Origin: Frankia sp. AiPa1
GTDB taxonomy: Bacteria; Actinomycetota; Actinomycetes; Frankiales; Frankiaceae
DNA length: 64,000 bases
Reading direction: 5' to 3'
Assembly (NCBI RefSeq): GCF_023243075.1
Contig: NZ_JALKFZ020000176.1
Location: forward strand, 1-64,000
Shown: piece by piece, positions 44,079 through 53,031 of the stretch
Numbering within the stretch: position 1 is the first letter of the stretch
Layout: each line of letters starts with the position of its first letter
Notes under the pieces: model-generated
What the model saw: the letters and a program-made list of their open reading frames with translations, nothing else
Told to the model about the DNA's origin: nothing
Database searches by the model: none
Made by a program: the position numbers and the translations under genes

Positions 44079-45263
44079 GTGCCCAACCTGCTCGACCTGA
44101 TCCTGCTGCTGGTGGTCGTTGCCTTTGCGATCTCCGGCTATCGGCAGGGCTTCATCGTCGGTCTGCTGTCGTTCGTCGGCTTTCTCGGCGGTGGCGTTCT
44201 CGGCGCGAAGGTCGCGAAGCCGTTCACCGAGGCGATCGGGCAGCAGGCGCATGGTGCGCTCATCGGCCTGCTGGTGGTGCTGGGCCTCGCCATGACCGGG
44301 CAGATAGCCGGTACGGCCCTCGGCGTCGCCCTGCGTACCAGGCTGACCTGGCAGTCGGGCCGAACGGTGGACGCCGCCGCGGGGGCGGTGCTCTCCGGCA
44401 TGTCGGTCCTTCTGGTCGCCTGGCTGCTCGCGACCGCCGCGCAGCGCTCCCCGATCACCTCACTCGCCCGCTCGGTGCAGGACTCCCGAGTGCTCGCCGC
44501 GGTGGACGCCGAGATGCCCGACGATGTCCGTCAGACCTTCGCGGACCTGCGCCAGATCGCCGACAACAACGGGTTCCCCGAGGTCTTCTCCGGCCTGCAT
44601 GGAAAACGTGTCCTCGCTGCCTCGCCACCGGACCCGGCCACCGTGGGGGCTCCCGGCGTGACGAGCGCGGCCGCCAGCATCGTCAAGATCCTCGGAGTGG
44701 CCCGCTCATGCGGCGAACGCGTCGAGGGATCGGGGTTCGTGTTCGCCCCGCAACGGGTGATGACCAACGCCCACGTGGTCGCCGGGGTGCGCCAGCCCAC
44801 GATCGTGCTCTCGAGTGGAACCCTGCCAGCCACCGTCGTCCTGTTCGACCCTGACCGGGACATCGCCGTGCTGAGCGTGCCCAGCCTGCAGCGGCCACCG
44901 CTGCAGGTGCGTGCCTCACCGGCCGCCGACACCGAGGACCCGGCGGTGATCGCCGGCTACCCCGAGGACGGCCCGTACACCACGGTCGCCGCCCGGGTCC
45001 GACAGCACCAGCGGGCCGAGGCGGCGAACATCTACGAGCACGGCTCGGTGGTACGCGACATCTACTCGGTACGCGGCAAGGTCCTGCCCGGCAACTCCGG
45101 CGGCCCGTTGCTGGCCCCCGACGGTTCGGTGCTCGGCGTGGTGTTCGCCGCCGCGATCGGCGACTCCGACACCGGCTACGTGCTCAGTGCCGCCGAGGTC
45201 GCCTCCGCCGCGACCGTGGGCAGGGTCGCCTCGGACCCGGTCAGCACCCAGGGCTGCGCCTGA
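44079..45263 (+). CDS. MarP-like periplasmic serine protease
   Basis: 394-aa membrane serine protease corresponding to M. tuberculosis MarP (Rv3671c), needed for acid and oxidative stress survival. The N-terminal CvpA-like domain has four hydrophobic segments (about 4-125). The trypsin-like domain has the triad H232 (TNAHVV), D261 (PDRDIAV) and S340 (LPGNSGGP). C211 and C393 match the regulatory disulfide of MarP. GTG 44079 has GGGGGAG directly upstream. Confidence 0.95.
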   Translation: MPNLLDLILLLVVVAFAISGYRQGFIVGLLSFVGFLGGGVLGAKVAKPFTEAIGQQAHGALIGLLVVLGLAMTGQIAGTALGVALRTRLTWQSGRTVDAAAGAVLSGMSVLLVAWLLATAAQRSPITSLARSVQDSRVLAAVDAEMPDDVRQTFADLRQIADNNGFPEVFSGLHGKRVLAASPPDPATVGAPGVTSAAASIVKILGVARSCGERVEGSGFVFAPQRVMTNAHVVAGVRQPTIVLSSGTLPATVVLFDPDRDIAVLSVPSLQRPPLQVRASPAADTEDPAVIAGYPEDGPYTTVAARVRQHQRAEAANIYEHGSVVRDIYSVRGKVLPGNSGGPLLAPDGSVLGVVFAAAIGDSDTGYVLSAAEVASAATVGRVASDPVSTQGCA

Positions 45264-45293
45264 GGTTCCGCTTTCCCGCCGGATCAGGCCGGA

Positions 45294-46217
45294 TCAGATG
45301 TGGGCCGGGTCGAGCCAACGCAGCAGCTCCGCGTTGACGGCGTCCGGTGCTTCCTCGTGTGGGAAGTGCCCCACGCCCTCGTACAACCGCCAGGTGTAGC
45401 CACCGCTGATGTAACGCCCGGAGCCCTGGGCCGTTGCCGGCAGTTGGACGCGGTCCAGCGTGCCATGGATCTGCAGGGTGTCGACCTGCGACGAGCGGCG
45501 CAGGGCGGCGGCGAAGCGCGCCCCGTCCGGGCGGAACAACGAGCGGAACACCCACCGGTGGTACTCCAACGCGCTGTGTGCGACGCCGGGAATGCGCATC
45601 GCGCCGCGGTAGCGCCGTTCCGTCCCGGCATCGGGATAGCCCGGTCCGCCCCAGTCCCGCAGCAACGTCGCGACATGCGCGGCATTGGCGGCTACCAGCA
45701 GCCGTTCCGGGTGCCAGGGCAGCTGGAAGCCGAGCAGGTAGCGACTGGCCATGCCCTGCCCACGGGGATCAGCGGCGATCTGGTGCCGCAGCCGCAGCGG
45801 GTGGGCCATGGCCAGTACGGCCAGGCGGCGCACAACCGTCGGGTGGCGCGTCGCCATCGTCCAGCCGAGCAGGCCACCCCAGTCATGGCCGACGACGGCG
45901 GCGTCCCGTTCCCCGAGGGCGCGGATGAGCCCGGCCATATCGTCGGACAGGGTGAAGGGGTCATAGCCTCGCGGCGGTTTGTCGCTCGCGCCGTATCCCC
46001 GCAGGTCGGGGGCGACAACGCGGTAGCCCGCGGCGGACAGTGCCGCCATCTGGTGCCGCCAGGCCCACCAGAACTGCGGAAACCCGTGCAGGAGCAGCAC
46101 GAGTGGACCGCTTCCCTGCTCGGCGACATGCAGCCGCGTCCCGTTGGCCGACACGTCACGATGCCGCCACGGCCCGTCGATCAGCACGCTGGCGGGCTCG
46201 GGAACGCTGTCCTCCAT
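45294..46217 (-). CDS. Alpha/beta hydrolase, epoxide hydrolase-like
   Basis: 307-aa alpha/beta hydrolase. Oxyanion motif HGFPQFWWAWR (44-54), nucleophile D112 in VGHDWGG and His in GVGHFPHEE fit epoxide hydrolases and haloalkane dehalogenases, both of which use an Asp nucleophile. The PDLRGYGASDKP segment is typical. Ortholog by position of Rv3670 (EphE). Convergent with marP. Confidence 0.9.
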   Translation of the reverse strand: MEDSVPEPASVLIDGPWRHRDVSANGTRLHVAEQGSGPLVLLLHGFPQFWWAWRHQMAALSAAGYRVVAPDLRGYGASDKPPRGYDPFTLSDDMAGLIRALGERDAAVVGHDWGGLLGWTMATRHPTVVRRLAVLAMAHPLRLRHQIAADPRGQGMASRYLLGFQLPWHPERLLVAANAAHVATLLRDWGGPGYPDAGTERRYRGAMRIPGVAHSALEYHRWVFRSLFRPDGARFAAALRRSSQVDTLQIHGTLDRVQLPATAQGSGRYISGGYTWRLYEGVGHFPHEEAPDAVNAELLRWLDPAHI

Positions 46218-46264
46218 TGCCTGTCAGGATGGCAGACCCGCCGTACCGGACGACCGGTGGGACC

Positions 46265-46801
46265 CTACCGGCCGCCCGGGACAGCGGACTGGCCCGGGAC
46301 GGAGCGCGGCACCGGATGCGCAGCCGCGCTTCCCGACCCCGCGACCGGTGTCGGGGCCGGCGCCGAGGTCGTGGCGACGGAGCCCGGCGCCACGGTGGGC
46401 CGACGCAGCCAGGCGATGTCGTCGCGGACGGTCTGGATGGTCCGTTCGGGCGGGGACAACTTCCGAAAACGGGTCGCCCCGAACAGCGCGATCACCCCCG
46501 CGACGGCCAGGTACAACCCGGCGGTGAGCAGGTAGGACCAGAACCGTTCCACCCCGGCCCAGGTGAACAGCTCCCCCAGGAAGATCGTCACGGCGATCAG
46601 CGCGCACAGGCCGAGCCCGCCTGCCACCGCGAGACAGGCGATCCCCACCGCGGCGGCGGTGGCCGTCCGGGTGAGTTCGGCCTTGGCCAGATCGAGCTCC
46701 TGCCGGACGAGCAGTGAGACGTCGCGGGTGGCCAGGGCCACCAGCTCACCCAGCGAAGGCTCGCCGCCCTCCCCAGCCTTCACACCAGTAGTCGACGACA
46801 C
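46265..46801 (-). CDS. Phage-holin-family membrane protein
   Basis: 178 aa. GTG 46801 is chosen because GGGAGG lies eight bases upstream. The helix ALATRDVSLLVRQELDLAKAELT precedes two membrane helices (GIACLAVAGGLGLCALIAVTIFLG and YLLTAGLYLAVAGVIALFGA), the layout of holin-superfamily/DUF1469 proteins, here the Rv3669 type. C-terminal 60 residues are low complexity. Role unknown; not necessarily a holin. Confidence 0.8.
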   Translation of the reverse strand: MSSTTGVKAGEGGEPSLGELVALATRDVSLLVRQELDLAKAELTRTATAAAVGIACLAVAGGLGLCALIAVTIFLGELFTWAGVERFWSYLLTAGLYLAVAGVIALFGATRFRKLSPPERTIQTVRDDIAWLRRPTVAPGSVATTSAPAPTPVAGSGSAAAHPVPRSVPGQSAVPGGR

Positions 46802-47079
46802 CCCGCGCCCTCCCTCTACCCATACCCGACCGACCGCTGGCGGCATCGGACCGAACGGTCCGGGTCGTACAGCCGATCGACCCCTCAAGCGCAGTCTGCC
46901 CCGCCCGGGCGACCACGGGGGCGAAACAACGCGGCCGCGATCGGTGTGACCCCGCTGACCTCGACCGCCGTGCTGGTCCGCCCGGGCCCGGCGACCGCGC
47001 CCACCTGCCGGTCCGCCCTCGCCGCGCGCCTGCGCGGGCCGGGCCGCGCCGAGCGAGGACCGCCTGCCCCGGGTGGCCC

Positions 47080-48126
47080 ATGCCGGTAGCGTTGCCCACT
47101 GTGAACCCCCGCCCGTCCGGATCAGTACTCACCGACGATCCGCTGGCCCGCGTCGCCGCACTGCCAGGCGTCCGCGATGCCGCGGATGCCGCCCGTGCGG
47201 CGGTCGACGCCCTGCTGCGGCACCGCATCCTGCGCCGGCGCAGCGCCGAGGTCACCACGGAGGCATCCCTGCGTGCCGCCCGGGCCTCGGCCAGCCTCGA
47301 GGGCCACGACGTCGACCTCGATCTGCTGCGTCAACGGCTCCAGGACGGCGGTGCCGGCAGCCCCGCCGGCCACGACGTCGCCGCCGGCGCCGGGTCCGGC
47401 CAGGGCGTGATCGAGGCTGTCGGCGCGGACCCCGCGTCGGCCGCGGGGGGTGACAGCGCGGGGGGTGACAGCGCGGCGGGCCCGGCCGAGCTGTCGGTCG
47501 TGCTGGGGACGGTCCGGCTGTACGGCGAGCTCGGGGTACTGGCTCCCGCCTGGGAGCGGGCCCCGCGGCAGGCACTCGCCCGCATGCACGTTCTGCTCGG
47601 GCGCGGCGCGCTGCCCGACGAGGTGCTCGGCCGACCACGGCCGGATGCGGGCGGCCCGCCACAGCTCGATCCGCTTCGGCTGGGACCTCCCCCGGCCACC
47701 ATGGAGGCCTCGGTCCGCCTCGACGGCCTGACCGGCCTCCTCGTCGCGCCGACCGCGGCCCCGGCGATCATCGTTGCCGCGGTCGTGCACGGCGAGCTGC
47801 TCGCTCTGCGCCCCTTCGGCGCCCTGGACGGCGTGATCGCCCGCGCGGCTGCCCGGCTCGTGCTGATCAGCCGCGGTTTGGACCCCAAAGCACTCACCGC
47901 GACGGACGTCGGTCATCTCGAGGCCGGCCTGGCCCGATCGGGCCAGACGTCCAACAACGACGCCCATGCCCAGCAGACACCCGTACTCGACTACCAGGCC
48001 GCGGCCGACGCCTACGTACACGGCGGTCGAGACGGGGTGATCGCCTGGCTGGCGCACTGCTCCCGGGCGCTGGAACTGGCCGCGCGAGAGTCCCTGGCCA
48101 TCTGCGAGGCGCTCTCCCGCGCCTGA
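47080..48126 (+). CDS. Fic-like protein with degenerate active site
   Basis: 348-aa helical protein. Residues 66-76 (AARASASLEGH) resemble the Fic inhibitory-helix motif S-xxx-E-G (S70, E74, G75). At 244-255 a relict of the Fic active-site loop HPFxxGNGRxxR is visible as RPFGALDGVIAR, where the catalytic His, one Gly, the Asn and first Arg are all replaced. It thus keeps the fold signature but should not transfer AMP. A Gly/Ala/Asp-rich linker with GGDSA repeats lies at 90-135. Sits ahead of ssd-tad. GTG 47101 is an alternative start. Family assignment is inference. Confidence 0.65.
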   Translation: MPVALPTVNPRPSGSVLTDDPLARVAALPGVRDAADAARAAVDALLRHRILRRRSAEVTTEASLRAARASASLEGHDVDLDLLRQRLQDGGAGSPAGHDVAAGAGSGQGVIEAVGADPASAAGGDSAGGDSAAGPAELSVVLGTVRLYGELGVLAPAWERAPRQALARMHVLLGRGALPDEVLGRPRPDAGGPPQLDPLRLGPPPATMEASVRLDGLTGLLVAPTAAPAIIVAAVVHGELLALRPFGALDGVIARAAARLVLISRGLDPKALTATDVGHLEAGLARSGQTSNNDAHAQQTPVLDYQAAADAYVHGGRDGVIAWLAHCSRALELAARESLAICEALSRA

Positions 48127-48539
48127 ACCTCGGCGGGGACACCACGACGCCCACCCTGGCCTTCCACTGCCCGCCAACCCAGACAGGCCCCGAACAGATC
48201 CGGGGGATGGAACGCAGCCCCACGTCTGGAAGATGCTCGACCGCCGCCCGTGATGCACGCCGCATCTGGAATCCACCCCAGATCCGCGATCGGACGGTCG
48301 GCGCATCCGCCCATACGTCCCGACCGCCCACGAGGCCGATTCGCTCCGGTCCGCCACAGGTCTGGTCTGGTCACTGTCCCGCACGGCGGCACGGCGGCGC
48401 TGATCACGCGCATTGCCCGGCGGACACGTCGGCCAGCACGTTAGTCGACAACGTGCCCTGTGGATAACAGTCATCCACAGGCCACTGGATGGCGCATGGT
48501 GGGCCGGTCCACTTCCATCCGACCGGGAACCGAGGCGCC
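48127..48539. other. Region upstream of ssd
   Basis: About 410 bp with no supported gene. It contains the DnaA-box-like pair at 48457-48481, 58 bp before the ssd start. The ssd-tad promoter should lie here. Confidence 0.5.
48457..48481. promoter_or_regulatory. Inverted DnaA-box-like pair
   Basis: CCTGTGGATAACAGTCATCCACAGG: a 9-bp perfect inverted repeat. The left half is a perfect DnaA box on the minus strand (TTATCCACA, 48459-48467), and the right (TCATCCACA, 48471-48479) differs at one base. It could be a DnaA regulatory site or a small terminator. Confidence 0.5.
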
Positions 48540-49691
48540 ATGTCCCCCGCGCTGCCCCCGCCGACCACCACTCCGCCCCCCGGTGCGCACTCGCCCACCG
48601 GCGCGCCTCCGCCCATTGGCTCACCCCCGCCGTCCGACCGGGGCGGCGACGAGCAGCCGCACCGGCCGCTGTTGGTGACCAGCCGGCCGGATCTGCTGGA
48701 CGACCTGCTGCGGATGACCGTGGTAGCCGGCGTCAGCGCGACCGTCGCCGTCGAGCCGGCCGCGGTCCGCCGCAGCTGGGTCCAGGCCCCGCTGGTCGTG
48801 GTCGGGATGGACCGGGCGTCGGCGTGTCTCGCGGCCGGTCTGCCGCCCCGACCGCAGGTGATCCTCGTCGGGGACGAGACCACGGACAGCCGGGTGTGGT
48901 CGTACGGCACTCGACTCGGCGCCGATCATGTGATCTTCCTGCCCGCGGCGGAGTCCTGGCTTACCGGGATCTTCGCCGAGCTGGGCGGCGCCTGTCGGTC
49001 GCCCTGTGTCACGATCGGGGTCGTTGCCGGCCGGCGTGGGAGCGGATCCTCAACACTCTCCGTAGCCCTCGCCCTGGCCGCGCTGCGCAACGAGCTGCGC
49101 ACCATGCTCGTCGACGCCGACCCGCGGGGCGGTGGGCTGGGCCCCGGTTTCGCCCGCCTGCTGCCGGGTGCCGACGCGTCTCCTTCGCACTACGGTCCGC
49201 GGGCGCTACGCGGGGCGGACGCCGCGTCATTGCCGGACCAGACGCATCGGGGCGAGCTCTCGGTGATCACCTGGGATGAGGCGACCGGTCCCGAGATCTC
49301 GCCGCTGGCCATGACCGAGCTGCTGTCCACCGCCCGCGCCACGTCCGACCTCGCCGTGTTCGACCTGCCCTGGCAACCGGACGCGTCGGCCGCCATGGCC
49401 GTCGCCGCCTGCCGCACGATGCTGATCGTGCTGGCCGCGGACCCCCAGGCGGTGACGACGGCCCGGCGGGTCCGCGCAACGATCGCACGGCACTGCGCCG
49501 ACATCCGCGCGGTCATTCGTCTCGACGACACACCGATGCGCGATCCCGCGCAGATCGGTAAGGCACTCGGCGTTCCGGTCGCCGCGGTGCTGCCCGAGGG
49601 CGCCACCGCGTTCGACGACCAACTGCTTGCCGCGCTGGATCTCGTCGACCTCCCGTCTGCTGGAGGCCGTGGCCCGGGTACCCGGGCATGA
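48540..49691 (+). CDS. Ssd/CpaE-like septum-site ATPase relative
   Basis: 383-aa protein of the Ssd family (Rv3660c), MinD/CpaE-like. N-terminal 45 residues are Pro-rich. A receiver-like region precedes the P-loop-like domain, whose Walker A reads AGRRGSGSSTLS, lacking the canonical Lys. VDADPRGGGLG and FDLPW follow, as in other MinD/ParA relatives. Ssd inhibits septation in mycobacteria. ATG 48540 is the best start after the GC-rich leader. It is coupled to tadA by a four-base overlap. Confidence 0.85.
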   Translation: MSPALPPPTTTPPPGAHSPTGAPPPIGSPPPSDRGGDEQPHRPLLVTSRPDLLDDLLRMTVVAGVSATVAVEPAAVRRSWVQAPLVVVGMDRASACLAAGLPPRPQVILVGDETTDSRVWSYGTRLGADHVIFLPAAESWLTGIFAELGGACRSPCVTIGVVAGRRGSGSSTLSVALALAALRNELRTMLVDADPRGGGLGPGFARLLPGADASPSHYGPRALRGADAASLPDQTHRGELSVITWDEATGPEISPLAMTELLSTARATSDLAVFDLPWQPDASAAMAVAACRTMLIVLAADPQAVTTARRVRATIARHCADIRAVIRLDDTPMRDPAQIGKALGVPVAAVLPEGATAFDDQLLAALDLVDLPSAGGRGPGTRA

Positions 49692-50815
49692 CGCCCGAGT
49701 CGTCCGCGCACGTCGCGCCGATTCCCGGTGACGTCGGCGCCGGCCCGCTCGAGGAGTTCCTCACCGACCCGCACGTGACCGACGTCCTCGTCAACTCCCC
49801 GGAGGAGGTCTGGGTCGAACGCCGCGGCCGGCTGACACGCTCGGCGGTCACCTTCGCCGACGAGGAGTCCGTGCGTCGCCTGGCGGTACGCCTGGCCGCC
49901 GCCGCGGGCCGGCGTCTCGACCTGGCCATGCCGTTCGCCGACGTCCTGCTGCATGACGGCACCCGCATGCACGCCGTGCTGGCGCCGACCGCCGTACGCG
50001 GCACCTGCCTGTCGCTTCGGCGACCGCGGCGGCATCCGTTCACCTTCGACGAACTGCTCCTCGCCGGCACGATCAGCCCGGCAGTGGCCGCCGTCCTGCA
50101 CGCGATGCTCACCGCCCGGCTCGCGATCGTCGTGACCGGCGGCACAGGTACGGGCAAGAGCACCCTGCTCGCCGCCCTGCTGGGTGCGGTGCGGCCAGGA
50201 GAGCGCATCGTTCTGGTGGAGGACACCGCGGAGCTGGTGGTGAACCGACCGGGTCTCGTCCGGCTGGAGGCGCGCCCACCCAACATCGAGGGCGCCGGTG
50301 AGGTCACCCAGCGGGATCTGGTCCGCCAGGCACTGCGAATGCGTCCAGACCGCCTGGTCGTCGGGGAGGTCCGCGGCCCGGAGGTCCTCGATCTGCTGGT
50401 CGCCCTCAACACCGGGCACGAGGGCGGGCTCAGCACCGTGCACGCGAACGACACCGCCTCCCTGCCCACCCGGCTGGAGGCCCTCGCCGCCCTCGCCGGC
50501 CTGTCCCGGGCAGCCGTCCACAGCCACGTCGCGGCCGCCCTGCACGCTGCCGTCCATCTGCGGCGCGACGTCCAGGGGCGCCGCCGGGTCCAGGCGATCG
50601 GCGTGTTCCACCGCATGGCGGACGGTCTGGTGCGAGTGCTCCCGGCACTCGTCACACCACCCGGGCCGCACGGCCGGCGGGGCGCCGGTCCGGTGGCCAC
50701 AGCCGGGTTGCCGTTGCTGCGTGCTCTGCTCGATGCCCGCGGTGTCCCGATGCCCAGTGTGGCCGAACTGCCCGCGGTGGCCGAACTTCCCACGTCCGGA
50801 CGCCGGCAGGCATGA
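49688..50815 (+). CDS. tadA: TadA/CpaF secretion ATPase
   Basis: 375-aa type II/IV secretion ATPase of the tad pilus locus. Walker A is GGTGTGKST (151-159). The Asp box GERIVLVEDTAEL, Walker B-type MRPDRLVVGEVRG and His box GHEGGLSTVHAN follow. Powers pilin or secretion from the cytoplasm. Overlaps ssd and precedes the TadBC fusion. Ortholog of Rv3659c. Confidence 0.94.
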   Translation: MTPESSAHVAPIPGDVGAGPLEEFLTDPHVTDVLVNSPEEVWVERRGRLTRSAVTFADEESVRRLAVRLAAAAGRRLDLAMPFADVLLHDGTRMHAVLAPTAVRGTCLSLRRPRRHPFTFDELLLAGTISPAVAAVLHAMLTARLAIVVTGGTGTGKSTLLAALLGAVRPGERIVLVEDTAELVVNRPGLVRLEARPPNIEGAGEVTQRDLVRQALRMRPDRLVVGEVRGPEVLDLLVALNTGHEGGLSTVHANDTASLPTRLEALAALAGLSRAAVHSHVAAALHAAVHLRRDVQGRRRVQAIGVFHRMADGLVRVLPALVTPPGPHGRRGAGPVATAGLPLLRALLDARGVPMPSVAELPAVAELPTSGRRQA

Positions 50816-50842
50816 GGAGCCGACCCAGATGAGAAATCCCGG

Positions 50843-52183
50843 ATGAGAAGCGCGGTGCTGTTCGCCGTCACGCTCGGCGTCGGCGCCGTCGCCTGGCTGT
50901 TCGTCGGGCCAGTCGCCGCGACGGCCCTGGCCGCGGGCAGCTGCCCCCTGGCTCGCGCAGCTCGCCGTGCCGGGCATCGACGCCATCAGGCCGAGGAGCG
51001 CGCACAGGCCGAGGATTTCCTCGGCGCCTTCGCCGCCGAACTCGACGCGGGCGGACCACCCAGTCTCGCTCTGCACGCCGCGGCGCGCTCCACCGCGCGA
51101 GCCCCGTCCCGGGCCACCACCCGGACTCGACCCGCAGCGCGGAGCCGGACAGCGTGGCTACCACTCGACCGGCTCGTGGCGGACATCGCGGATACGGACG
51201 ATCCCGGCCAGGTGCTGTGCCTGGCCGAGGCAGGATCCATTCGCCAGCTGGGCATCGCCTACCGGGTCTGCACCCGGGCCGGCGCCCGGCTCGCACCGGT
51301 CGCCGAGATGCTGGCCTCGCTCGCCCGCGCGGATGCCGTGCGCGCCGGGGAGCTCGCCGCGGCTCTGGCCGGGCCACGGTCCTCGGGACGACTCGTCGCC
51401 GCCTTGCCGGCCGTCGGTCTCGCGTTGGGTTCGCTGGCCGGCGCCGCCCCCCTGCACGTGCTGCTGACCACCCCGGCCGGTGCCGCCTGCCTGCTCGGCG
51501 GCGGCATTGCCGACCTTGTTGGCCTGCGCTGGCTGCGCGCCTTCGCGGACGGGGTGGAACGCCGGGCGGCGCCGGTCGCCATGGACGCCGCTCGCCCACA
51601 CGGTCAGGGCGGTGCACCGGAGAAGCCCAGCGCCGCGCAGCGGCGGACGCGCCTGCTCGCCGATCTTCCGCTCGCGCTCGATCTGATTGCGGCCCACCTG
51701 CGCAGCGGCGGAACGATCAGTTCGGCCCTCGCTACCGTCGGCGCGGCGAACGGTGGCGCGCTGGGCGAGCATCTGGTCGGTGCGGCCCGCGCCCTGCAGG
51801 CCGGCGCGGACGTCCACACCGCCTGCGCCCGCCTCGTCGCGGTCGCATATCCACCTCGGTGGAGCGACCGGCTTGGCCGGCTTGGCCGGCTGGCGGCGCG
51901 TGCCTCGCACGCCGTCCCGCACACCCGTTGGCCGGCCCTGACGCAGGCGGCAGTCGCGGCCTTCGACCGGGCGCATCGTTCCGGTGCCCGACCGGCCGCG
52001 GCGCTGACCCACCTGGCCGAACGAGCCCGCGCCGAGGCCCACGCAGAGATCATCACGGCCGCCCGCCGCGCTGGCGTGCTCGCCGTGGCACCGCTGGGAC
52101 TGTGCTTCCTGCCTGCCTTCCTGCTACTCAGCGTCGTTCCCGTGGTGCTCGGCACCCTGCCGGGCCTGCTGCCTCCCGGTTGA
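50843..52183 (+). CDS. TadB-TadC fusion membrane protein
   Basis: 446-aa membrane platform protein. Two successive T2SSF-like halves: residues about 50-240 (hydrophobic segments near 5-35 and 190-230) and about 270-446 (LLADLPLALDLIAAHLRSGGTISSAL, then a terminal membrane helix ALLAVAPLGLCFLPAFLLLSV-type). Mycobacteria encode these as separate Rv3658c and Rv3657c. Here one frame covers both without an internal start, so it is a genuine fusion. TadB/TadC form the inner-membrane channel with TadA. Confidence 0.82.
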   Translation: MRSAVLFAVTLGVGAVAWLFVGPVAATALAAGSCPLARAARRAGHRRHQAEERAQAEDFLGAFAAELDAGGPPSLALHAAARSTARAPSRATTRTRPAARSRTAWLPLDRLVADIADTDDPGQVLCLAEAGSIRQLGIAYRVCTRAGARLAPVAEMLASLARADAVRAGELAAALAGPRSSGRLVAALPAVGLALGSLAGAAPLHVLLTTPAGAACLLGGGIADLVGLRWLRAFADGVERRAAPVAMDAARPHGQGGAPEKPSAAQRRTRLLADLPLALDLIAAHLRSGGTISSALATVGAANGGALGEHLVGAARALQAGADVHTACARLVAVAYPPRWSDRLGRLGRLAARASHAVPHTRWPALTQAAVAAFDRAHRSGARPAAALTHLAERARAEAHAEIITAARRAGVLAVAPLGLCFLPAFLLLSVVPVVLGTLPGLLPPG

Positions 52184-52255
52184 AACCCGCCCCCGCTCCG
52201 CCACCCGCCTTCGCCCTGCCACCCGCAAGGTCCTGACCCCACCTGGAGGAACTCC

Positions 52256-52501
52256 ATGTCGACGTCGCCCGGCACGCGTGCCCGCCAGTCAAGCGCCCAC
52301 ACCGTGCTGCGCCGAGCTTTGATCGCCTGGTGGCGCGGTCCCCGTGGATGGCGCGACCGCGGAATGTCCACCGCCGAGTATGCGGTCGGCACCCTTGCCG
52401 CAGTCGCGTTCGCCGGTCTGCTATACGCCGCAGTGACCAGTTCCGCCGCCCGGACAGCAGTCGACTCGCTCGTGCAGCGCGCGCTGTCGGGGTCGTTCTG
52501 A
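52256..52501 (+). CDS. Flp-like minor pilin (DUF4244 type)
   Basis: 81-aa prepilin. Charged leader ending at G36, then MSTAEYAVGTLAAVAFAGLL with Glu at +5 and a hydrophobic helix, the type IV prepilin cleavage arrangement. GGAGGAACTCC precedes the ATG. Ortholog by position of Rv3656c. Likely cleaved by a prepilin peptidase, which is not in the window. Confidence 0.9.
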   Translation: MSTSPGTRARQSSAHTVLRRALIAWWRGPRGWRDRGMSTAEYAVGTLAAVAFAGLLYAAVTSSAARTAVDSLVQRALSGSF

Positions 52502-53031
52502 ACCGGCAGGCCGGCGGCGCCGCCAGGCCAGACCGGCCGCCGCCGCCGTGGCAATCGTCTCCGTCACTCGCATCCGCGGCCGATCGCGACCATGCCGACG
52601 ACCAAGGTCAGGCCACGGCCGAGCTTGCGGTCGGGCTTCCATCTCTGGTCATGGTGTTCCTCCTTGCCGTCTGGATGCTCGCTGTCATGTTCGGCCAAGG
52701 TCGTTGTGCCGACGCGGCCCGTATCGGCGCCCGCCTCGCGGCCCGCGGCGAATCGGACTCGGTCGTGGCCGCCGCGGTGGCCCAGGCCGCGCCCGCACAC
52801 GCCGCCTTACGGCTGACCCGCCACGATGGCCTCGTCGATGTCCAGGTGTCGGTGGTCATCGGTTCGACCGTCCTCGGCCAGCTCATCCCCCGGCGAGCCG
52901 TGTCAGCGCACGTCGTCGCACCCGCCGAACCAGATCTCCCCGTCGCCGCGCCCGACCCTGCACCCGCCGCTGCCACTGGTGCTGGTGCTGGTGCTGGTGC
53001 CGAGGTCTCCGGCCGATCGGACGGCCCGTGA
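52498..53031 (+). CDS. TadE-like pseudopilin
   Basis: About 177 aa. The conserved part is GQATAELAVGLPSLVMVFLLAVWMLAVMFGQ, a TadE-type prepilin with Glu at +5 and one hydrophobic helix, followed by a soluble region and an Ala/Gly repeat tail. No ATG, GTG or TTG exists in frame between 52330 and the conserved domain. The best start is CTG 52498, overlapping the upstream TGA as CTGA; otherwise translation begins at ATG 52330 or 52348, inside the pilin gene. Ortholog of Rv3655c. Confidence 0.75.
   Translation: MNRQAGGAARPDRPPPPWQSSPSLASAADRDHADDQGQATAELAVGLPSLVMVFLLAVWMLAVMFGQGRCADAARIGARLAARGESDSVVAAAVAQAAPAHAALRLTRHDGLVDVQVSVVIGSTVLGQLIPRRAVSAHVVAPAEPDLPVAAPDPAPAAATGAGAGAGAEVSGRSDGP

Noticed and set aside
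48457..48481. Replication origin
   Set aside because: Only two boxes, no AT-rich unwinding element, no dnaA/dnaN nearby.
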